Source: Chara braunii (taxonomy: Eukaryota > Streptophyta > Charophyceae > Charales > Characeae). Taken from it: a DNA stretch of 64,000 nt. The notes beneath the pieces were generated by a model. That model saw only the letters and a program-made list of their open reading frames with translations. It had not been told where the DNA came from and ran no database searches. The position numbers and the translations under genes are program-made. The stretch covers positions 3,711,294 through 3,775,293 of the forward strand of contig BFEA01000065.1 in assembly GCA_003427395.1 (NCBI GenBank). The letters are read 5' to 3'. Below are positions 9,059 through 21,034 of this stretch, one piece after another; position 1 is the first letter of the stretch, and each line of letters opens with the position of its first letter.

Positions 9059-12000
9059 TTTTTTTTTTTTTTTTTTTTTTTTTTGGAAAGTGTAGCTTTG
9101 CATTACAATAATACAATATTGGGACGAGGCCGGGGACCTCACAATTCGACCCGGAGTTATCCTGGCAGCCTCAGCCAGTTTCTCTTACGAGCCAGGCTCG
9201 AACTTTCAACTGCTGGTCAAGCTTTAACAATTCTACTGCTGGAAACCGGGTCCAGCGTCCCATGCTGAAACCAAAACAGCTTTCCAAAAAAGATAACACA
9301 TGAAGCTCAATTTAAAAAAGGGACTGCATTTGCAGTCTGACTGTACTCTGTCCTGAAGGCATCTCTGCCACCTTTATCTATGAAGCTCATGAATTGTTCA
9401 GGGGGGTTTCAGCCACTTGGCAATCCTCATCTTACCTTCAGTGGAGACCACTGCCAACTGGTTGTCCCAGGCCCAGGTTTTTAAGAACCAAGGGCGCCCT
9501 CTGCCTTGTCGACCGGAACTCCCTTTCCAGTCAGCCAAGATCATCAAACGTAGGTTTTTGCATATTTGGTTGCGAGATAACTGGAAAGTAGGCTTTTCCC
9601 CTCTGAAGATCAGGGCGTTTCTCGATCTCCATATTTCCTGCATCACCACCCCTCTGCAGACTAAGGCGACGTACCCCCAGCTCTCAGAGTATGTTAAAGT
9701 CAAGCTAGGGAGAAGCCCAAACAATATCCAATCCTCATTCCAATCAAAGTTGTTTTTTCAACTTTTTTGTAAATAATTTCCAGTGTTTCCGCCACCATTC
9801 CCGAAGTTCTTCAGAGAGGGGGCAATGGGTCCACAGATGGGCGTTAGATTCCCAGCCCCAATTGCAGTGCAGGCGTGTCATGGAAGTTTCCATAACCCTG
9901 TTGGCCAACCAGTGAGAGGTTGGGACAACTTGTAGAGCTTGCATCCACAACAGACCCGCTGACCTTTGAGATGGAATACGTAGAAGCGCCGGCCACAAGG
10001 AAGGCGAATTCGGCTGAGTGACATCCTGTCCCTTCTGCTCTGCCAATGCTGTAGGTGTACGAATAACTCGGGCTCGTAGAACACCAGCGCCTGTTTTTGC
10101 CTTATAGTTTATTAAAGTTGTGACTTTCGGGTGTCCAGAGCCAGTTCCATCCTCCTTCCACCCAAGCATCAAGGGCTCTATTCGGAACTGCTCAACGTTT
10201 CCTTAACAGTTTTCTCCTGACCCTTGACAAGCGGGCCTTCCTGGGATCTGGAGATCCCGATTTTCCTTTCTTCCAGTCTGGTCCCGGACTCCAAATCCGG
10301 GCCTAAGACCTTCCAGACACAGGATGCATCATCTTCAGATCTTAGCCATGTCCCTTCCACATTTTCTGATGTATTTTTCAAAATTATAGACCAGTGGGAT
10401 GGGAGAGCTGCAATCAGCAGAGACAGATTGGCTGTCACATTCCGCAGGCGAGATAGTCGGGGACGTAACTGTTCAGCCGTGATCCAATCGCTTGTCTCAT
10501 CATCCCATAGATGCTTGACCTGGACAATACCCCTCTCCATCCAAGCTCTCCCAAATTTTCCAGTACCCCCTCCTGCCGAAAAGCTCTCTTTTGAGGGGAG
10601 ACAAATCAGTGGGTTATCAAAAAGGCACTGGTTAGCTATCTCCATTTTGGTGATGGGATCCTTAATTGATGTGGGTCTCAGTTTGTTCCAGGCCAAGAAA
10701 ATTCCCTGCCACACTCTAGGCTTAATCTTCTGGTTGCAAAAGGAAGGCACTAGACTACAAATCCAAACGTGGTTTGGCTCCTCCAAGGACCATTCGGTGC
10801 TCAATATGTACTCAGCAAAGCGGATCCACAATTTCGATGGGTCATCAAACATTCCTTTAATGATCCATTTGGCTAGGAGCGCCCAGTTTTGGGTCTGGGG
10901 TTCTATGATTCCCAGTCCTCCTTCTTGGCGGGGCTGGGCCACTGCTTCCCATGCAACTTTTGTTATAAAACCCTGGTCTTCGTCGGCTGCTGGTTTCCAA
11001 AGATACCTGGCAAGCAGCCTTTTTAATGTCAGAGTAAGCCTCCTTGCCTAGCATGCAGACTGACAGAGGAAACCATAAAATCGAAAAGGCTGCAGCAGAT
11101 AGGACGAGAGTCCTTCCAAATAGCGATAGCTTGAAATTTTTTATCCATGAGTTAATTCTTGCTATTACTCTGTCAGCCAGTATCTGGTCTTGAACTTTAG
11201 AGCAGTCAGAAAAGGAGACCTGCACTCCTAGAAATCTTTCGGAGTTTGCTGTAGGGATCTTTCTTAGGCCCCAATCAACCCTAAGAACATATAGAGAGGG
11301 CAGAAAGTATACTGATATCGACCAGTTAATGGAAGCCTCAGAAAGAACACAATATTCATCTAGAACTGATTTAAGCTCATTCAGATAGGCGGGGTTATTC
11401 TCACAAGCGATTGTTAGATCGTCTTCGAGAGCCCCTCCTTTCCAATGGAGGGAGGCACTAATCTGCAGCCCCCGAATACTATCGTTATGCCGAATATTAT
11501 CTAATAGCACCTCTGGCTGTAGGACGAACAGCAAGGGAGCCAGGGGGCAACCCTGACGAAGCGACCGTGTCAAGGGGAATTCCTCCGAAAGTTGGCCATT
11601 CACCATAACCACTGACGTGGCTTGGGCGTACATTGCTTTAATCCAGTTGGAGAGGCCCGGGCCAAACCCCATTTTAGCCAAAGTGGTAGAAACAAAAGCC
11701 CAGCCTACCTTATCATAGGCCTTTTCCATGTCCAATAGTAGTATAGCCACATCTCGTTTTTCAACGCCAATCACTTCCAGCGCCTGTACCGTTGTAAGAA
11801 TATTCTAAAAAATTGAGCGACCCTTTACAAAAGCGCCCTGCTCCCACCCCACCAAATGGGGGAGTTCAGCAGCAAGCCGTATTGCGAGGGGCTTAGCTAA
11901 TATCTTGTACGCCACATTTAACACGGAAATAGGCCTATAATTACGGACCTCCCTTTTATCTCCTTTTTTATATAGGAGGGATATCACGCCTTTAACCATA

Positions 12001-12133
12001 CTCTGCGGGAGGGAGCCTGTAACCAGGGCCGTGTTAAAGATACGACACAGGAATGGGGCAAAAGCGTCCCAGGTGCTCAGAAAAAGCTCCACCGGAAGGC
12101 CATCTAGACCCGGGCACTTCCCAAGGGCCATTT
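9059..12133 (-). mobile_element. LINE-C, 5'-truncated L1-type retrotransposon
   Basis: The minus-strand element has its 5' truncation at about 12133, inside the reverse transcriptase N-terminal region, and a poly(A) tail at 9084-9059. The 3' UTR at 9120-9266 holds both family tail motifs: the gggacgctggacccgg hairpin and the aactccgggt...gaggtccccggcctc block. A short candidate target duplication, gagttca, lies at 9052-9058 and 12134-12140. It is short and next to T-runs, so it is less secure than those of LINE-B and LINE-D. Confidence 0.85.
9398..12131 (-). pseudogene. LINE-C ORF2, reverse transcriptase and C-terminal region
   Basis: Frame pieces at 12131-11805, 11774-10857, 10942-10178, 10172-9744 and 9724-9398 join into most of an L1-type ORF2. 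Reverse transcriptase motifs are in order: GKCPGLDGLPVE, YKKGD..., NYRPISVLN near 11930, DMEKAYDKVGW near 11720 and RQGCPLAP near 11545. The catalytic motif C reads LEDD at about 11418-11429, where ADD is expected and is present in LINE-D, so the enzyme is probably inactive or the codon has mutated. An in-frame TAG follows GRSIF at about 11803. A frameshift near 11010 moves the reading frame ahead of a KVAWEAV-type block. The C-terminal part has a degenerate Cys/His region, with RLHCNWG and AHLWTHCP in place of the zinc ligand pattern. The apurinic-type endonuclease is missing. Confidence 0.85.
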
Positions 12134-12140
12134 GAGTTCA

Positions 12141-12922
12141 ATTTTTTATTACAAAGGAGCTCGAGTTGGCGATAGAAAGATTAGTGCCAAAAAAAAAAAA
12201 AAAAAAAGATTGGTAGCGCCGGTGGCAGACGAAGTTTAGTCGGGCTTCAGCCCTGCCTTGCCGTTAACCCCGCCATCGCTGACGGGGCACGGTGGGTTCT
12301 ACATGCCCGGCTCTACGCGGGTACCGGCCATGTCGGGAGTGGACCCAGTCAAGGCAGCCTATCGTTTCATACCTGACTAGTAGGCTAGGGATGGGCGAGA
12401 AACTCTAAAGTAAGTGAACTCAACTTCAGGACTACCCCTTATCTCCTGGTCAACCCGAATTAGGGTTGTCGTCCTCATCAAGCGGTCAACGTTGGGAGAT
12501 GTCATATCATAACTGGTTTCATAACGAGTGAGAAGAGAAGCGGGAAGTAGAAGTGGGTGGAGGGGTAACACAAGAGGGATGAGAATAGGAAAGCTAAGGT
12601 GTTTGTCCAAGGTTCCAAGGTCGAGAGAGTGAAAAGAGGCGACATATCGGGCAAAAGTTGAAGAGGGGGACGTAGGTGGCTGCCTGTTGAGAGGAATACA
12701 AAGTTAAGGTCGAAGTGCGGCTGCGGTGAGGATGCAAATTTTCTGCTGGAATCCTCTATCGATCGGGATAAGAAATAAGAAGGTGGCCGGACGCGATACA
12801 TCCATTGCACAAAAGAAGTATCCCCTAAGATTGGGGAGGGGACTACGGAGTCAAAGGACATAGCGCCCGGGTGCAAAGGATAGGCTGACGAAGCGGCTTT
12901 GTGATTTCTATCCCCTACAGGG
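12141..12922 (+). other. Region upstream of LINE-A ORF1, probable LINE-A 5' UTR
   Basis: An A-run at about 12190-12207 is followed by GC-rich sequence leading to the ORF1 start at 12923. I see no coding domain. Most of it is probably the LINE-A 5' untranslated/promoter region, but I could not fix its 5' end. A possible match of acaaagg at 12151 with acaaaggggg at 20281, after the poly(A), is too short to call a target duplication. Confidence 0.4.
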
Positions 12923-15504
12923 ATGATGGAAGAGGACGGTGAAGGGAGGGTGGGAGGGGCTTTCCCCCCCCAGCCACAACCCCAGACAAACTTTTGGGAA
13001 GTAGAAGAAACGACGAGGCAGGCAATTGGACAGTGTTATGATGAAAGTCTCTGTCAAATAGTTCAAAATATGGGAGAAGTGGTGATTGATGAGAGGGGAA
13101 AACGCTTTAAGGTGAATGAGGCGTACGACGCAATCAAGGAAACTTGGCTGAAAGAAAGGACTGTTATCTTCATCTTTCAAGATGAGGCGAGGGACCTCTC
13201 GAGGAGCGTAAAGGAAGATCTAGTGAGAGCCTATGAGGATGGTTGGTTTGCCAGACGCCTCTTCAATCCAGAAATCCGGAGAGGGAGGATAAAATTTGAA
13301 GGGCCGAACGTCCTATAGTATGTAGCGAAAGCAGTGGAGGTGGTGAACTGGTTAGTCCAAAAAGGATCAATTGAGCTTTCGTTGGCCAACAAAGAGTACT
13401 CAGTGTTGCTGAAGCCTTGGATGACGAAGGCAGAAGTGAAGGAAGTTAGATTAAGAGATGTGGAGGTGAACTTTTGGATTATTGCACTGAGAGTGCCGTT
13501 GGACGCCCTATGCTATCTCCCGTCGGCAGCCGAGGGGTTGTTTGGAGGTCTCAAACACATGCACCCACCGGAAGTAGACAGGTCTATAAGCCTAGACTAA
13601 TGAATATTAAACTAGATATGGAGCCGCTGGCATGCTTCCGCGTAGAGGACACGCTTGTCATTGAATCCACTAAAGGGGAAATCTGGACTGTGGAGATCGC
13701 CACCCCGTACTCAGACTGGTGCAAGAAGTGCAGGTGGTACTTCTACACGGAAGAAAATTGCCCAAGGCGTGAGGCGGAGGGAAGAGCAAGGAGAACCTGG
13801 TCCAATTCGAGACTACCACCTCAAGCACCTAGGCCACAACAGCCGAACGGAGGGCCTGCAGCAGCTATTCCAGGAGGTGGTCAGGTGGCGTCCCAGGTGC
13901 AGTCAGCTTCAGCGGTCCCAGCCAGGCACTCACAGGCGGCATCCTTACCTCAGCGGCAACAGCAGACCCAGCCGGTGCAGCCATCTCCAGTGGTCCCTAT
14001 TCGACATCAAGTTCAGCACCCCCATCCAAGATACCCTCAGCTATTGGGTCAACAACCGAGGGTGCAGGTCTTCTACCAAGAGCCAGGCCAACCTGAGGGG
14101 GCTCCGTTGGCAGGGACAGCTGTCCAGGGAAGCGGTCTGGCTTGCTTTCCAATGCAAAATTTTGCTCTGGTACAGTCCCAAACTTGGGCCCATCAGATTG
14201 GTCCCCCCCCCTCAGGTAGCTCTCTATTGCCCTCTACAATGCTCCATCCCCCTAACTCACAGAGAACAAGACTTCACACACACCACTACCATCCCCCCCT
14301 GCCCCCCACTCACCAAGGTTACCACCTTATGTACTGCTACTCTGCACCTGGAGGTGGTGCAAATATCCAACAGGCAGTGGAATATGGACCGATGGGCCAG
14401 CCCACACTGACGGGTTACATCCAACAGGAGGGATACAATGCCCAACTGGTTCAGGACAATCATTGGCAAGAGGGGAGGGTTGGCGGTAGGATTCAGTCGG
14501 GGCAGAGACAGGGTTGCTCCCTGTCATGTAGAAGGGGAGGTCAACAGGGCAGTGGTAGGGCGGGGAACGGAGTAGAGAACAAACTAAGGCAGCGAGGAGA
14601 GACCCTTTTGGGTGCGGAAGGAGGCCTAGATGCAGAAGCCTCCCATCTCTCCTCCGACTCCAGGTCCAAAGTCATCATGGGAAGAAACCTCATCGGTGAT
14701 GACCCAACGTTAATAGGCTTAAGTTTCCTCCAGGCTGAGGGCTCATAATCATCAACAGGCAGCTCACCAGGCGCAAGAGCCAGAGGAGAAGCAGAATCGG
14801 ACACGACGAGCAAAAGGGGATACAGAAACCTGACAGGGCGACAGAATCTGGTGATGAGAAGCAGGTCCCAACACCCCGTAGAAAGGAGGATTGTTCCCCT
14901 GGTTTGTTCGACAGGAGGAGAAACCATCTTCTTCCTGGGGATGACCTACGAGGTGGGGAGACCATACCTGCCATCTACTCTTACCAGTAAGACGCCACTA
15001 CCTGGCGAAATCATCACCAAGACAAAGATGTTGTTCGGGGATAAGTTCCCAATCCGCATTGTCCCAAGATCAACGATGGCGAGTGTGGTAGTCCCGCTAG
15101 AAGAAAGAGTGTGAAAGTTTTACTTTCCGCTGATTGATGCCAGAATTGAAGCTCCAATAGCAGATAGGCTCACACAAGCGGGAGTACGATGGTTTAACCT
15201 GGAAGCAGTAATGGAAAGCAACTCCCATGAGTTGGATGCTATTGCCCTGGCTCCGCACATCTCGGCACTGGTCCTGCTGCTGTTGAACAACAGCCTGCCA
15301 GAGCAGCACAATCTGCATTCCAAGTTCCTTACAGATGCTCTAGTGGGTCCTTGGAGATCTCCTGCTCCATCGGGTAGGTCCCACAACTCAGACAGATTGA
15401 GCCCGATGCAGGGGTCCCTAGTGCAGGGGAATCAAAGGTGGGGCGACGAAACAGCTAACTCCCGTATCCAAGAACAAGCGGGCACCGTGAACACAGATGG
15501 TTAA
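12923..15504 (+). pseudogene. LINE-A ORF1 (RNA-binding protein, zinc-knuckle-like)
   Basis: The N-terminal part (12923-13600) is in one frame with a TAG at about 13316-13318. A frameshift near 13585 leads to a second frame open to 15504 except for stops at 14746 and 15112. The central segment (PRLMNIKLDMEPL, then DWCKKCRWYFYTEENCPR at about 13718-13772) resembles the DUF4283/zinc-knuckle organisation of plant L1 ORF1 proteins. The knuckle is C-x2-C-x4-Y-x4-C, with Tyr where the usual ligand is His. A long Gln/Pro-rich linker follows (about 13810-14400). Then comes a roughly 200-residue C-terminal segment (14851-15400, with IFFLGMTYEVG and FYFPLIDARIEAP) that I do not recognise. At about 860 codons it is longer than typical plant L1 ORF1 proteins. 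Expected role: ORF1-type ribonucleoprotein formation with the LINE RNA. Confidence 0.7.
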
Positions 15505-18500
15505 ACTGAAGATTGGAACATGGAACATTCGGGGTTTTGGGGATACTTCATGATGGGAGAAAAGGAAACGAGTGAAAACCTGGATGTTCCAACAAAAGAT
15601 CGACTGTTTATGCCTACAAGAGACGAAACTGTGTGAGGAGAAGCTACCGGAGCTGGCCAGCTGGTGGGACGGCTTACAAGTGTGGTCCCCAGCGCAAGGT
15701 ACACGGGGAGGGGTGGAGATTCTGGTGCATTGTAATCTGCAGTCTCAAGTGGTAGATTATGAGGCAGACCTGTGGGGTAAGTGGGCGTGGGTCAGATTCT
15801 GTACCGGTCAAGAAGACTGGGTTTTGATGACGATCTATGCTCCATCTGACCCGTCCTCAAGGGTGGAATTTTTTCAGAATATTCGGCCAATCATCCCAGA
15901 GTCAGACAACCTCATCATCACCGGTGACTGGAACCTGTCACTTGACGAGGCAATGTGCACAGACTCGCGGTTAGCAGGGAGGAGAGACACGACAAATCTG
16001 TCAAACCTGATTCGAGCGCTAGATCTAACGGACCCGTTTCGGTCCCTGAACCCGGAGGACCTGAAATACACCTGGTTCTCAAATACCAAAAAGGAGAGCG
16101 GAGAAGAAACGAGGAGGAGACTGGATTACTTCTTGGTGAGCAGGAATATGGTACAGGGGGTGACACAGGTTAAGCAGATGCAGCACCTGATGTCGGACCA
16201 TAAGTCGGTGGTAGCGGACCTGGTGATGAATCAGGCTATGGAGAGAGGGAGGGGATATTTCAAGTTAAACTCCCAGAATCTAGAAGTCCTAGGGGTGAGG
16301 GAATGGGTTTGTGATCAGATGGAGGCTTGGCAGTCGACTAAAGAGTCCTTCTCATCGGGAGCAGAGTGGTATGACGGGGGGGTGGCCATCATTTCAGGCA
16401 TGTTAAATGTCTGCTCGAGGCTTTTGGCACAGGGCTGCAACCGGGAAGAAGATCGTTGTTGGAGGGCAGTGGAAGAGGCAGAGAGGAGGTTAGAGGAGCA
16501 TCCGATCTCATAACTAGTTTGGGCGGTAGAGAGAGAGAGAAGGTTGTCTTAGTGGAACAAGATCCAGTTGGAGAAGCAGGAAAGGTGGGAGGAGAGATTG
16601 AGGGTGAAAGGAATCATAGTCCAAGACAAATTAAATAAAGAAACTTTTAAGAGACTGTTGCCCAACTCTTCCTTTCACCAGGTGGTCCAATTGGACCACC
16701 CGTTTAACTCATCAACACCTCCTGCTACCGTCCCAACGAGTATTTTGGAATATGCTAGAGTGTACTACGCGGATATCTTAACGACCAGAAGGGAAGAGGA
16801 CACCCTCGACACGGATCTCTTAGGGGAGATAGATATGTGGCAAGACACTGCGGTAGCCTTGACGCCAATGCAGAGGTTAGCCTTAGACAGGCTAATCATG
16901 TGTGAGGAAGTACAACAGACCCTGAAAGAGATGGCGCCCGGGAAGTGCCCAGGGAGGCATGGGCTGACAGTTGAATTTTACCGGGCCTGTTGGGACACAA
17001 TGGGGCCAGCGCTAGTAGAAGTGTTCAACAGTGTACTAGAGCAGGGCTACCTGAGGGAATGCGTGACACATGGGGTTGTCTCTACTATGTTCAAGAAAGG
17101 TGATAAGGCCAATTTCCGAAACTATCGACCGATTTCAGTCCTCAACGTTAGTTACAAGATTTTGGCAAAGACACTTGCGCTGAGACTGGGAAAAGTTTTG
17201 CCAGACCTAGTGGGTAGAGACCAGGGGGCATTTGTTTAGGGAAGGTCGATTTTTGCAAATATAGTGACTGCCATTGAGTGCATAGAAGAGATACAGGAGG
17301 AGAACATGGACATGGCCATTCTGCTGTTGGACATGAAGAAGGCCTACGACCGGGTTGGCTGGTCCTTTGTCCTCACGACCATAAGAAAGATGGGGTTTGG
17401 CCAAGGCTTTTGCCGTTGGGTGATTGCGATGTACACACGAGCAACCTCCTCGGTGCAGATAAATGGTCATTTGTCCCGCTCCTTCGCTCTGACGAGATCG
17501 CTGAGGCAAGGCTGTCCCCTGGCCCCACAGTTGTTTGTGCTGCAGCTAGAGGTTCCCCTGAACCGGATTCGAAATCACCCACATTCGAGGGCTACAGGTT
17601 TCAGAGGACAAGGAATGTCGATCGAAAGCCCTGGCAGACGACCTCTTCATCGTGTCGGAGAACTCAGCGACATCCTTGGGAGCAATTAAGGAAGTTTTGA
17701 TGGAATATTCACAGTTGTCGGAAGCAACAGTTAACTGGAACAAGTCAACCTATCTGCTACCAACTGGCTGCATACTACAGGTAGAGTAGGGTATGCAGCG
17801 AGTAGACCCAAACAAAGGGGAGCGCTTCCTGGGAGTCCTAGTGAGCACGCAGGCGATGGGGGCGGTGCGAGGGTCCCTGATTCACCAACGAGTGGAAGCA
17901 AGACTTGGTGGCTGGGGTACAGCGGGACGCCTATCCCTATTTGGTAGGGCCGAGGTCATCAATGTTGCCCTGTTCTCGATCATCTGGTTTGTTGGGAAAG
18001 TCAGAGAGATCATCGGCCCAACACTCTCCAGTATCAAAAGATCAGCTGCAAGATTTCTTTGGAATCCTATAGCGAAGAAAGAGGAGGGATTCTTGACAAA
18101 AGTGGCATGGGAGTTAGTATCGTTCCCTAAGGAAAAATGTGGCCTGGGTTTGCTGGACCCAGAGATGAGGAACCAAGCCCCACTAAGGATGTGGTTGGCC
18201 AAAATAGCGCAGTCGGACGGTGAGGAAGACTGGATTTTGATTGCTGATATAATTTTGATGAGAGAATGGCATTTGTCCAGACGGGAAGATGTGAGGGTCT
18301 GGTTTTTTGTGAACTCCATTATGAAGAAGCGACTGTCATCTAAGTTTTGGGAAGCAGTCAGAAGGGCATGGGTGAAACTCCTTCCAGAGGAAAGGACCCC
18401 CCCACAGACAAGGGAGGAAGTCCTCCAACAATGTCTTTTTGAGAATCCCCAGATGGTGGATGGAGAGGGCTCTCAGTTTTCAGCAGGAACAGAACCAGCA

Positions 18501-19736
18501 GCTTTTGGAAGGGCATGGATCAGAAGGGGCGTATCTAAGGTGGCCGACCTATGGTCTGTTCTGCTAGGAAGCTGGAAGCCCTTTGCGGAGATTCGTACCA
18601 AGCTTCAGGGTCTCAGGAGGACGGAAGAACACTGGAGGGAAATAATTGCGCGCATACCTGAACAATGGGGTCAGCTCTTAGGTCCTGAAGGCCTGGGTCC
18701 AGCGGGTACCTGGTACCAACCAGATCTAGCCGAGAGCGAAGAGGTGGTATGGAGACTGCAGGGATTGACACAGAGTGGGTTTAGAGAAGTCCAAAAGTGG
18801 AAGGTGGACATGCAGACTGGGGTGTTGCAACAGATAGGAAAGGAAGTAATCAGGCTATGGGAGAACCCCCAGCAAATCAGGGTAAGAGAGAACCCAAATG
18901 GAGAAGGGGAGATAGAGTCTGCAATTTGGATTGGGCAAACCCCGCTGAGGCTCCTCCGTATTGATCCAAGTGCCTGGAAGTGGGCTGGGAATGAACGAGA
19001 TCTGCTGGATTGGACGGTGGGAGAGTCATAAAGGCTGGCGGACCACAGGACGAGGTTCCCGGTAGAGGTAGCTATCAACAGATGGGGAACAGTCCTATCA
19101 AAAGATCTACACTCTAAGGAAGATAACTTCTTGAAACTGTGGAATGTCTTATTGGATCTGCCAGACAGGAAGAAGGCTAGCATCATGTGGATGCTGTCGT
19201 TACTAGTCACATTGTCGACAGTTTGGTTAAATGGGCGGGGAGCGATGGTTTCCATGGGATGCACTCGGTGTACATAGACTTTCGAGTCCACCACGCACCT
19301 CTGGTGGGACTGCCCGGCGTCGAAGAGAGTTTGGAATTGGTGGCCTTGCACTGGACTTAGATGGGTGGGCAGGAGATAGATTGGGATGAGAGATGGGTAT
19401 TGCTGGGTTTTGTCAAGGAGGAAGTGACAGGGAAGAGAGGCTGGGCGTATGTGGCCCAGGTGGTCAGAGCTTTTTTCTGCTTTGTCATCTGGGCAGACAG
19501 AAACATGTCCAGGTTCACAAGCAAACCTTTCTCAAATGTGGAAATAAAGAGATCAATTAAAATTTAAAACCCAATTGAGACGAATGATTTGGGTGGATTG
19601 GCGGAGGAGGGCGAAGTGCGGGAAGGCCCCAAGACGAGCTCTCTGGTGGTTCCTCAAGACATGGACAATAGGCCACAGTCTCGCAGGAGTTCACATGTCC
19701 AGAGGGTTGGTGATCTCCAAGTGGCTATGGGAGTAG
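15497..19736 (+). pseudogene. LINE-A ORF2 (endonuclease, reverse transcriptase, zf-RVT-like)
   Basis: The ATG at 15497 lies just before the ORF1 stop (15502-15504), so the two ORFs overlap by 8 bases. The endonuclease is recognisable throughout: GTWNIRGFG (about 15518), QETKLCEE (15617), GDWNLSLDE (15922), RRRLDYFLV (16110) and SDHKSV (16195). Reverse transcriptase motifs follow: FKKGDKANFRNYRPIS (about 17092), DMKKAYDRVGW (17329), RQGCPLAP (17506) and ALADDLFIV with the catalytic ADD at 17634-17642. The C-terminus has a CTRCT...STTHLWWDCP zinc-type pattern at about 19262-19315. Breaks: stops at 15551, 16511, 17237, 17788 and 19029, a frameshift near 17560-17600, another near 19365, and one near 19565. 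All catalytic residues I can place are intact, so decay is by stops and shifts rather than active-site loss. Confidence 0.9.
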
Positions 19737-20253
19737 GGCACCTACCAAGTTGGAGGTGGAGAAGGACAGTCTGCAAAGCGATAATGTCTCTATATCACCA
19801 AGAGGCAGTTCGATGTTACCTTTTGGTTTGTTTTGGAGTTTTTGGTCTGGCACAGTGTTTCTTTTCTCCTGAACCAGGTGCACTTGGTTCAAGTCGGTGG
19901 CCGCGGTGGACCACAAAGGGCAGGTGAGGGTAGGAGAGTGCCAGGTTTGGCCAAACGTAACAGGTTCCTCTCGGTCGATTTGGGCCGAGGTCAGACCGAT
20001 TATTAGGACTGTGAAGTAGGATAGAATAGGTTTCTACTAGGTAGGACAGTCTCACTAGGCGAGGTAGAAATAGTTTCCTGTTGGTAGCGTTTAGTCAATT
20101 GAGTTTCATATGACACTTGCAAATTTGGGTTGGTGCAACGAAGACTGATTAGATGAGTTCGATTGAGCTAAACCGGCTGACGCTGCCGGGATAACTCCGG
20201 GTTGAATTGGGAGGTTCCCGGCCTCTTTTACATTGATTGAGAATGAGTTTATT
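19737..20253 (+). other. LINE-A 3' UTR with family tail
   Basis: Non-coding. The last 90 bases carry ctaaaccggctgacgctg, aactccgggttga and the gaggt...cctc hairpin. The same block, with 3' A-tails, recurs at 6640-6700 (minus), 9120-9190 (minus), 36372-36436 (plus) and, partly, 54100-54137 (plus). Confidence 0.75.
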
Positions 20254-20283
20254 AAAAAAAAAAAAAAAAAAAAAAAAAGGACA

Positions 20284-20380
20284 AAGGGGGAGGTACAAGT
20301 GAGAAAACAACCAAAGAAACGATTAGGAAAAAAGGGGAAGTACAAGTGAGAAGACAACCAGAGAAACGGGTAAGTATTTT
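20284..20380. repeat. Two-copy tandem repeat, 47-bp unit
   Basis: tacaagtgagaaaacaacc at 20294 recurs as tacaagtgagaagacaacc at 20341. It follows the LINE-A poly(A) directly. Confidence 0.8.
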
Positions 20381-20413
20381 GCGGGTAAGTATGGGCACTC
20401 TCCGACCACATGA

Positions 20414-20973
20414 GGGCCTCGCCACACCACTTTTGGGGCCTCGCTGCACTACTCTCGAAATGTGCAAAACGAGAGTGAATCTTCCGCTAGAATATGGAAA
20501 GATACACCGACAATATTTTTGTCTTTTGCACATGTCGAGAGTAGTGCAGCGAGGCCCTTGAAAACTCTTTTTCAAGAGTACAGTTGCTGCATCGCCACAC
20601 AGCCTCTCTTGAAACTTGAGGCAATTAAGAGTTGTCAGAGTGGCAGCCTCTTGAAACCCTTTCAAGAGCGGCTGCTCTTGAAAGATTGGAAACCCCAGCC
20701 TGCCTGCAACTGGTGGCAATTTCAAGCGTCCTTGGCCGAACCCTTGAGGGAGTTACTGTATCTATTTTCAAGAGTTGTCAGGCCGTTATCCTGACGCCAT
20801 ACGAAAAAAACAAAGTTGTATGACTGTCGTTTTTCATCCTGTGTCCAATGGCATGGCCCTTTCGGGAGTGTTGTGTGGCGAGGGGCCGGAAACTCTTGAA
20901 AACCCTACTCTTGAGAAGGTCTGACAACTCTTGACATATTTCCCCGTTTCAAGAGTGGTGTGGCGAGGCCTTG
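20414..20973. mobile_element. Family H2 element, copy 1, carrying a nested H1
   Basis: The terminal inverted repeats are about 21 bp: ggcctcgccacaccactttt at the left and its reverse complement (caagagtggtgtggcgaggc) at the right. The interior has no ORF but is packed with ctcttgaaa and its reverse complement tttcaagag, roughly nine occurrences. Without the 122-bp H1 insert the element is about 435 bp. It aligns with a second copy split at 22721-22789 and 33001-33643. I could not read a clean target duplication. Probably a non-autonomous DNA transposon. Confidence 0.7.
20436..20557. mobile_element. MITE family H1, copy 2 (122 bp, TSD TTG)
   Basis: Near-perfect terminal inverted repeats of about 36 bp start GGGCCTCGCTGCACTACTCT. 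The core contains the cttccgctagaatatgg segment. TTG flanks both ends (20433-20435, 20558-20560). It is inserted in an H2 element. The other H2 copy at 22721 has the uninterrupted site at the corresponding position, which confirms the boundaries. Confidence 0.9.
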
Positions 20974-21034
20974 ATTGATGGTGGTTTCTGATAGTTATCC
21001 GAGGTCGGTGTCAAGGGTTTTTTTCGGATAGTTA

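Larger units (their letters stand above)
12207..20278 (+). mobile_element. LINE-A, near-full-length L1-type retrotransposon
   Basis: Order: likely 5' UTR, ORF1 (12923-15504), ORF2 with endonuclease, reverse transcriptase and zinc module (15497-19736), 3' UTR, then poly(A) at 20254-20278. The 3' UTR tail at 20165-20225 contains the ccgggataactccgggttga block and the gaggt...ccggcctc hairpin common to LINEs B and C. It is the only LINE here with both ORFs. Stops and frameshifts in both ORFs make it non-autonomous now. The 5' boundary given is the end of an A-run and is tentative. Confidence 0.85.

Noticed and set aside
14257-14974. Antisense frames inside LINE-A ORF1
   Set aside because: Shadow frames of the Gln/Pro-rich coding strand.
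12151-20290. acaaagg as a LINE-A target duplication
   Set aside because: The match is seven to nine bases with a mismatch and not adjacent to a defined 5' end.
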